A stretch of 64,000 nt of DNA. Origin: Streptomyces kanamyceticus. Lineage in GTDB: Bacteria > Actinomycetota > Actinomycetes > Streptomycetales > Streptomycetaceae. The notes below the pieces were generated by a model that ran no database searches, had not been told where the DNA came from, and worked only from the letters and a program-made list of their open reading frames with translations. Numbering within the stretch: the first letter of the stretch is position 1; each line of letters begins with the position of its first letter. The stretch lies in contig NZ_CP023699.1 in NCBI RefSeq assembly GCF_008704495.1, forward strand, positions 930,001-994,000, written 5' to 3'. Made by a program: the position numbers and the translations under genes. This document shows, one piece after another, positions 13,501 to 20,835 of the stretch.

Positions 13501-15388
13501 TCTCGTTCAGCGCGTCGACGTCCTCACCGAAGAGAACCTCGCGCACCTCGGGGGCCAGCAGGCTCAGGACCTCTTCCAGCGCATCCGCGAACACCGGGAA
13601 ACGGGAGGCCAGTTCACGGCCCATGCCGAGCCGCTGCGAACCCTGACCGGAGAACAGGAAGCCGAGCCGGTGGGTGGCGGCCTCGCCCACGACGACGCCA
13701 GGAGCGCCGCGGCCCTCGGCGAGCGCGGCGAGCCGGTCGAGGGTGGCGGCCTTGTCGTCGTTGTCGGCGAGGAGCACGGCGCGGTGCTCGAACACGGCGC
13801 GTGTGGTGGCCAGGGAGAAGCCGACGGCGGCCGCGTCGAAGTCATGGGAGCCGTCGCGCTCGTCCGTGCCGTCGGTGTCCCGCAGGGCGGACAGGAGGCG
13901 GTCGGCCTGGGCGCGCAGCCCGGCGGGCGTCATGGCGGACAGCGCCCACGGGGTGGCTCCGGCGACGGGCTCGCCAGTGGTCTCGGCGGGTTCCTGGTCG
14001 GCGGCGGGGCCCTGTTCCAGGATGACGTGGGCGTTCGTGCCGCTGACGCCGAACGAGGAGACGCCGACGCGGCGCGGTTCACCGGTCTCGGGCCATGCCC
14101 GGCCTTCGGTCAGCAGTTCCACCGCGCCCGCCGACCAGTCGACGTGGCTGCTCGGCTCGTCGACGTGGAGGGTCTTGGGCAGCGTGCCGTGCCGCATCGC
14201 CATGACCATCTTGATGATGCCGCCGACGCCCGCCGCGGCCTGGGAGTGGCCGATGTTCGACTTCAGCGAACCCAGCCACAGGGGCCGGTCCGCGGGCCGG
14301 TCCTGGCCGTACGTGGCGATGAGGGCCTGCGCCTCGATGGGGTCGCCGAGGGTGGTGCCCGTGCCGTGTGCCTCGACGGCGTCCACGTCGGCCGCGGTGA
14401 GGCTCGCGCTCGCCAACGCCTGGGTGATCACGGCCTGTTGGGAGGGGCCGTTGGGCGCGGTCAGGCCGTGGGACGCGCCGTCCTGGTTCACGGCGGAGCC
14501 GCGCACGATCGCGAGGACCGGGTGGCCGTTGCGGCGGGCGTCGGAGAGCCGCTCCACCAGGAGCATGCCGACGCCCTCGCCCCAGCCGGTGCCGTCGGCG
14601 CCGTCGGAGAACGCCTTGCAGCGGCCGTCCACGGACAGCGCGCGCTGCCTGCTGTACTCGACGAACGTGCGGGGCGTGGACATGAACGTGGCGCCGCCCG
14701 CGAGCGCGAGGGTGCACTCGTCGCGGCGGAGCGCCACCATCGCCAGGTGCAGGGCCACCAGGGACGAGGAGCAGGCGGTGTCCACCGTCACGGCGGGTCC
14801 GACGAGGCCGAGGGTGTAGGCGATGCGGCCGGAGGCGATGCTGCCCGCGCTGCCGTTGGCGAGGTAGCCCTCGAACCCTTCGGGAGCCTGCGGCAGGCGC
14901 GTCGCGTAGTCGTTGTACATGACGCCCGCGAACACGCCGGTCCTGGACTCCCTGGCCTGGGCCGGGTCGATGCCCGCGCGTTCGAACGCCTCCCAGGAGG
15001 TCTCCAGGAGCAGGCGCTGCTGCGGGTCCATGGCCGCGGCCTCGCGCGGGTTGACGCCGAAGAACGCCGGGTCGAACTCCGTCGCGCCCTGGAGGAATCC
15101 GCCGTGCCGGGTGATGGAGGTGCCCGCGTGCTCCGGGTCGGGGTCGTGCAGGGCTTCGGTGTCCCAGCCGCGGTCGGCGGGGAACTCCACCACGGCGTCG
15201 CCGCCGTCGGCGACCAGGCGCCAGAGGTCTTCCGGCGAGGTGACGCCACCGGGGTAGCGGCAGCTCATCCCGATGATCGCGATGGGCTCGTGCTCGCGCT
15301 CCTCGACCTCGCGCAGGCGGCGGCGGGCGTTGCGCAGGTCGGTGGTCGCCCGCTTGAGGTAGTCGCGGAGCTTGTTCTCGTTCTCCAT
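1..15388 (-). CDS. Modular type I polyketide synthase, modules 3-5 and start of module 6 (3' end outside window)
   Basis: Second protein of the assembly line; 5,129 codons are visible and no stop is reached at the left edge. The ATG at 15388 follows AAGGAG by ten bases and lies 53 bases after the stop of the upstream PKS gene, so the two are one operon. Residues 1-33 are a charged coiled-coil docking segment ([18 protein letters not shown]...). Three KS-AT-KR-ACP modules follow: KS cysteines 206, 1730, 3237; AT serines 662, 2176, 3680 in GHSIGE with VSHAFHSP motifs (malonyl type); KRs with SS, Tyr and Asn in place; ACP serines 1497, 3003, 4541. A fourth KS (Cys4774) is followed by the start of an AT linker at the edge. 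No DH or ER is present. All three KRs lack LDD and carry VWGS or IWGS (A-type), so three consecutive hydroxyls of one configuration are expected. The product is unknown. Confidence 0.96.
   Translation of the reverse strand, partial: [5129 protein letters not shown]
1586..6196 (-). other. PKS module 5: KS-AT(malonyl)-KR(A-type)-ACP
   Basis: KS from residue 3065 (Cys3237). AT with GHSIGEL (Ser3680, base 4351) and [10 protein letters not shown] near 4035-4066. KR Rossmann motif near 2730, and [12 protein letters not shown] near 2320. ACP LGFDSL with Ser4541 (base 1768). The AT-KR linker is too short for a DH and no HxxxGxxxxP is present. Confidence 0.92.
6197..10717 (-). other. PKS module 4: KS-AT(malonyl)-KR(A-type)-ACP
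   Basis: KS from residue 1558 (Cys1730). AT Ser2176 (base 8863) with [10 protein letters not shown] near 8550-8580. KR reads [13 protein letters not shown], with no LDD, and SSIAGVWGS near 6900. ACP Ser3003 (base 6382). Confidence 0.92.
10718..15388 (-). other. Docking segment and PKS module 3: KS-AT(malonyl)-KR(A-type)-ACP
   Basis: N-terminal coiled-coil docking residues 1-33, KS Cys206 (base 14773), AT Ser662 (base 13405) with [10 protein letters not shown] near 13090-13120. KR reads [13 protein letters not shown] and [13 protein letters not shown] near 11410-11450. ACP Ser1497 (base 10900). Confidence 0.92.
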
Positions 15389-15441
15389 TTAGCGTGCGCT
15401 CCTTAAAGCGGTGCAGACGAGATCGGCGCGGCTCTGCGCGT

Positions 15442-18400
15442 TCACGAGGTCTCGAGTTCGTTGTCGAGGTAGCCGAAGAGTTCGTCGTCGGTGGCCGACG
15501 CGAGGTCGGACTCGGCGTCCTCGTCCGGGTCACCGGCGTGGGTTTCGCTCCACCGGGCGAGCAGGGCGCGCAGGCGCAGGTCCGCCTTGGTGACGGCGCC
15601 GTCGTCGGTGAGGGCGAACAGGACGTTCTCCAGCTGGTCGAGCTGGTCGAGCACGTCGGTGTCCGGCTCGGTCCCGTTCTGGGCGAGCAGGGGCAGGACG
15701 TGCCGGGCGATGGCCGCGGGCGTCGGGTGGTCGAACACGAGCGTCGAAGGCAGCCGGAGGCCGGTGGCGGTGGTGAGCCGGTTGCGCAGTTCCACCGAGG
15801 TCAGCGAGTCGAAGCCGAGGTCCTTCAGGCCGCGGCCCGGCTCGACCTCGGTGCCCGCGGTGTGGCCGAGCACCGCCGCGACCTGGGCGCACACCAGGTT
15901 CAGGACCGTCTCTTCGCGTTCCTGCGCGGTCTGGCCCACGAGGGTGTCGGCGAACGGGACGGTGTCGGCGGGGGGTGCCGTCGCTGCACGGCGGACCGGG
16001 GCACGGACCAGGCCGCGCAGCAGGGGCGGCAGGGTGCCGTCCGCGAGCTGTGCGCGCAGCGCGGTGGTGTCGAGGCGGAGCGGTGCGAGGACGGCGCGGT
16101 CGTCGTCGGCCGCGGCGTCGAGGAGCGCGAGCGCGTCCTCGGTGGGCAGTTCGAGGACTCCGGAGCGGCCGAGCCTGGCCCGGTCGCCCTCGTCGAGCCC
16201 CGCCGTCATGCCGCTCGCGGCCGCCCACATGCCCCACGCCAGGGAGACGCCCGGCAGGCCGAGGGCCCGGCGGCGGAGTACGAGGGCGTCGAGCGCGGCG
16301 TTGGCGGCCGCGTAGCTCGCCTGGCCCGCGCTGCCGAGGAGTCCGGCGGCGGAGGAGAACACGATGAACGCGGACAGGTCGGCATCCCTGGTCAGTTCGT
16401 CCAGGTGCAGCACGCCGTCGATCTTCGGGGCGAACACGCGGTCGACCCGGTCGGGCGTCAGGGACTCCAGTACGCCGTCGTCGACGACGCCCGCCGTGTG
16501 CACGACCGCGCCGAGGGGCGCGTCGAGCGAGTCGAGCATCGCCGCCACGGACGCGCGGTCGGCGACGTCGCAGGCGGCCACGGTCACCCGGGCGCCGAGG
16601 GCCGCGAGTTCGTCGCGCAGTTCCGCCGCGCCTTCGGTGGCCAGGCCCTTGCGTCCGGCCAGGACGAGGTCGCGTACGCCCCGTTCGGTGACCAGGTGGC
16701 GGGCGACCAGTGTACCCAGGGTGCCGAGGCCGCCGGTGACCAGGACCGGGCGGTCCGGGTCGGGGCGCCAGGTGTCTTCGGGCCGCGGGGCGTCAGTGCG
16801 GGCGCGGGTGAGCCGCGGGACCGTGATCTTCCCTTCCCGCAGGGCGAGTTGAGGCTCGTCGGTGCCGAGCGCGGCGGGTACGGCGCGGGCGGACTCCTCG
16901 GTGCCGTCGAGGTCGACCAGGGCGAACCTGCCGGGGTTCTCGGTCTGTGCCGAGCGCACCAGGCCCCACACGGCGGCCTGGGCGGGGTCGGGCGCTTCGG
17001 GGTCGGCCGCGCCGCGGGTGACGAACACCAGGCGGGTGCCTGTGGTCCGCTCGTCGGCGAGCCATTCCTGGGCGAGTGTCAGCGCCCACACCGTCGCCTC
17101 GCGGGTGGCCTCGGCTTCGTCGCCGGACGGCGGCGGGCAGGGGGCGAGCAGGTCGTGTACGCCGTCGAGCGCGCCGAAGTCGGGGACGGTGGGGGCGTCG
17201 ACGCCGAGACCGTCGTGATCGCCGTCGCCGAGCACGGCGACGAGGCCCTGCGTGTTCTCCCCGGTCGCCTCGGCGGGCGTCCACTCCAGGGCGAGCAGCG
17301 ATTCGGCGGTCCGCGATGCGAGTCCGCGCAGCTCCACCGGTCGCATGACCAGGGATTCGACGCTCGCCACGGGCCGTCCCGCCGGGTCCGCGATGGTCAG
17401 TGACATGTCGTCCTGGCCCCTGGGCGACCAGCGCACCCGCAGCGTCGAAGCGCCGACGGCGTGCAGCCGCACCCCGGTGAAGCTGAACGGCAGCCGGGGG
17501 CCGCCGCCGCTCTCCTCGAAGGCGCGCAACCCGGGTGCGTGCAGGGCGGCGTCGAGCAGCGCGGGGTGCACGCTGAAGCCGTCGCCACCAGTGCCTTCCG
17601 GCAGGGCCACCTCGACGTACGCGTCGGCGTCGAGGCGCCAGGCGGCGCGGAGCCCGCGGAACACGGGCCCGTAGCCGTAGCCGAGTTCGGTCAGACGGTC
17701 GTAGACGTCGTCGACGTCCATCGGTGTCGCGCCCTTGGGCGGCCAGACGGTGAGCTCGGCCGGCGGGGTGTCACCCGTGGTGAGCGTGCCGGTGGCGTGC
17801 TCGGTCCACGGCTCGTCCCGCTCGGCGTCCTCGGCCCGCGAGTGGACCCGGATGCCGCGCCGCTCTTCGGTCTCGGCGCCGACGGTGACGCGCAGGGCGA
17901 GGCCGCCGCGTTCGGGCAGCACCATGGGGGCGTGCAGGGTCAGTTCCTCGACGGTGTCGAGGCCGCAGTGGCCCGCGGCGTGCAGGGCGAGGTCGAGGAA
18001 TCCGGTGCCGGGGAACAGCACCCGGCCGCCGACGCCGTGGTCGGCGAGCCAGAGCTGGGCCCGCGTGGAGAGCCTGCCGGTGAGGACGACGCCGTCGGAG
18101 TCGGGCAGCGCGACGGCGGCGCGGAGCAGCGGGTGCTCGCCCGCGGCGACGCCGAGCGCGGTGGTCGCGCCGTCGCCCGCGGGGGCGACGGCGGCGGTCA
18201 GCCAGTACCGGTCGTGCTGGAAGGCGTAGGTGGGCAGGTCGACGCTGCTACCGCGGCCGCCGAGGACGGCCGTCAGGTCGATCCCCGCGCCCCGGACGTG
18301 CAGGTGTGCGGCGGCGCGGGTCAGCGCGTCCGGCTCGGGAGCCTCGGAGCGCAGCGACGGGACGAACACGGCGTCGGGGGCGCTGTCCTGGCCCATCGCG

Positions 18401-20835
18401 GAGAGCGCGCCGCCGGGTCCGACCTCGACCATGGTGGTCACGCCCTGCGCGACGAGCGCGGTCACGCCGTCGGCGAACCGCACGGCTTGGCGCACATGCC
18501 GTACCCAGTGGTCGGGCGAGGCCAGTTCGCTGGCGCCGACCGGCGCGCCGGTGAGCGTGGACACGATCGGCAGCGTGGGCGGGTGGGCGGTGGTGCCCTC
18601 GACGACGCGGCGGAACTCGGCGAGCATCGGCTCCATCAGCGGCGAGTGGAAGGCGTGGCTGACGCGCAGCCTGGTGACCTTGCGGCCCTGTGCCTGAAGC
18701 CGGTCGGCGAGGCCGAGGACCTGCTCCGCGCTGCCGGACAGGACGAGGGAGTCCGGACCGTTGATGGCGGCGATGCCGACGTGCTCGGAGCACTCGGGCG
18801 CGATCTCGTCCTCGGTGGCCCGCACGGCGACCATGACGCCGCCCGCGGGCAGTGCCTGCATGAGCGCGCCGCGGGCGGCGACGATCGCGCAGGCGTCGGG
18901 GAGCGAGAAGACGCCCGCGACGTGCGCGGCGGCCAGTTCGCCGATCGAGTGGCCCGCGAGCGCGTCGGGCGTCAGGCCCCACGACTCCCACAGGCGGTAC
19001 AGGGCGACCTCGACGGCGAACAGCGCGGGCTGCGCGTACTCGGTGCGGTCGAGGGCTTCCTGGTCCTCGCCGAAGACGACGTCGCGCAGCGGGCTCGCGA
19101 GGAGCGGGTCGAGGTGGGCGAACACCTCGTCGAGCGCGTCGGCGAACACGGGCTGCGTCGCGTACAGGCCGCGGCCCATGCCGATGCGCTGGGAGCCCTG
19201 CCCGGCGAAGAGCACGGCGAGCCTGCCGCCGTCGGGGGCGCCGCGCACCACGGTGGGGGCGTCGATGCCTTCGGCCAGCGCGTCGAGTCCGGCGCGCAGT
19301 TCGGGCGCGCTCGTGCCGAGGACGACCGCGCGGTGGTCCAGCGCGGCCCGTCCTGCCGCGAGCGTCGCGGCGACGTCGACCGGCGAGAGCTCGGGCCGCT
19401 CGTCCACGGTGGCGGCCAGGCGGGCGGCCTGGGCGCGCAGCGCGGTGGTGTCGCGGGCGGACAGCGCCCAGCCGAGGGGCCCATCGGGCTCGGCGGGGGC
19501 TACGGGTTCGGTCTCTTGGACCTCTTGGACCTCTTGGACCTCTTGGACCTCTTCGGCCTGTTCGAGGATGACGTGGCCGTTGGTGCCGCTGACGCCGAAC
19601 GCGGAGACGGCGGCCCGCCGGGGCCTGCCGACCTCCGGCCACGGCCGCTGCTCGGCGAGCAGTTCCACGGCGCCGGTCGTCCAGTCGACGTGCTGGGAGG
19701 GCTGGTCGACGTGGAGGGTGCGCGGCAGTACGCCGTGTCGCATCGCCTGCACCATCTTGATGACGCCCGCGATGCCCGACGCGGCCTGGGTGTGGCCGAT
19801 GTTCGACTTCAACGCGCCCAGGAGCAGCGGCCGTTCGGCGGGGCGGTCCTGGCCGTAGGTGGCGAGCAGTGCCTGTGCCTCGATGGGGTCGCCGAGCCGG
19901 GTGCCCGTGCCGTGGCCCTCGACGGCGTCGACGTCCGGCGCGGTCAGGCCCGCGTTGGTGAGTGCCGCGCGGATGACGCGCTGCTGCGCGGGGCCGCTGG
20001 GCGCGGACAGGCCGTTCGACGCGCCGTCCTGGTTGATCGCGGAGCCGCGGACGACGGCGAGGACCTCGTGGCCGTTGGCGCGGGCGTCGGAGAGGCGCTC
20101 CAGGAGGATCAGGCCCGCGCCCTCGCCCCAGCCGACACCGTCGGCGGCGTCGGCGTAGGGCTTGCTCCGGCCGTCGGGGGCCAGGCCGCCCTGGAGGCTG
20201 AACTCGGCGAACGGCGTCGGCGTCACCATGATCGCCGCGCCGCCCGCGAGGGCCATCGTGCACTCCCCCGACCGCAGCGCCTGCACCGCGAGGTGCAGGG
20301 CGACCAGCGAGGACGAGCAGGCGGTGTCGATGGTGACGGCGGGGCCGCGCAGGCCGAGGGTGTAGGCGATGCGGCCGGACACGACGCTCATCGCGTCGCC
20401 GGTAAGGCGGTAGCCGTCCATCTCGGGCGTGGCCTGCGCCAGGCTGCCCGCGTAGCTCTGCGGGGACGCGCCGACGAACACGCCGGTGAGGCTCTCGCGC
20501 ACCGACGTCGGGTCGACGCCCGCCCGTTCGAATGCCTCCCAGGCCAGTTCGAGGATCTGCCGCTGCTGGGGGTCCATCGCGAGGGCCTCGCGCGGGGCGA
20601 TGCCGAAGAAGTTCGCGTCGAACCCGCCCGCGTCGTCGAGGAAGGCGCCTTCCAGCGTGCGGCTGCGGCCCTGGGCCGCCGCGTCGGCCGGGTAGAGGCG
20701 GTCGGTGTCCCAGCCCCGGTCGTCGGGGAAGGGGCCGACGGCGTCGCGTCCTTCGGCGACGAGCGACCACAGGTCCTCGGGTCCGCGCACGCCGCCGGGG
20801 AAGCGGCAGCTCATGGCGACGACGGCGATCGGCTC
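15442..20835 (-). other. PKS module 2: KS-AT(malonyl)-DH-KR(B-type)-ACP plus docking tail
   Basis: KS from residue 2261 (Cys2433), AT Ser2890 with [10 protein letters not shown] near 18640-18660, DH His3193 (base 18039) and Asp3355 (base 17553) both present, KR with GVVDDG (B-type) near 16490 and FSSAAGLLGS, ACP Ser3937 (base 15807). The last ~110 residues are an acidic docking tail. Expected outcome: a trans double bond. Confidence 0.92.

Noticed and set aside
4340..13530. Recurring repeats at about 4.5-kb spacing considered as mobile or CRISPR-like repeats.
   Set aside because: They are in-frame homologous AT segments of successive PKS modules; spacing equals module length. No CRISPR array was seen anywhere in the window.
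1586..13660. Possible DH domains in modules 3-5.
   Set aside because: No HxxxGxxxxP and no DxxxH motif; the AT-KR linker contains only the KR structural subdomain.
131..15406. Very long open frames on the plus strand opposite the PKS genes (e.g. 131-2758, 4781-7699, 9572-15406).
   Set aside because: They are antisense shadows of high-GC codons in the real minus-strand frames: products are Arg/Ala/Gly/His-rich with no domain, and all KS, AT, KR and ACP active sites stay in one minus frame throughout.
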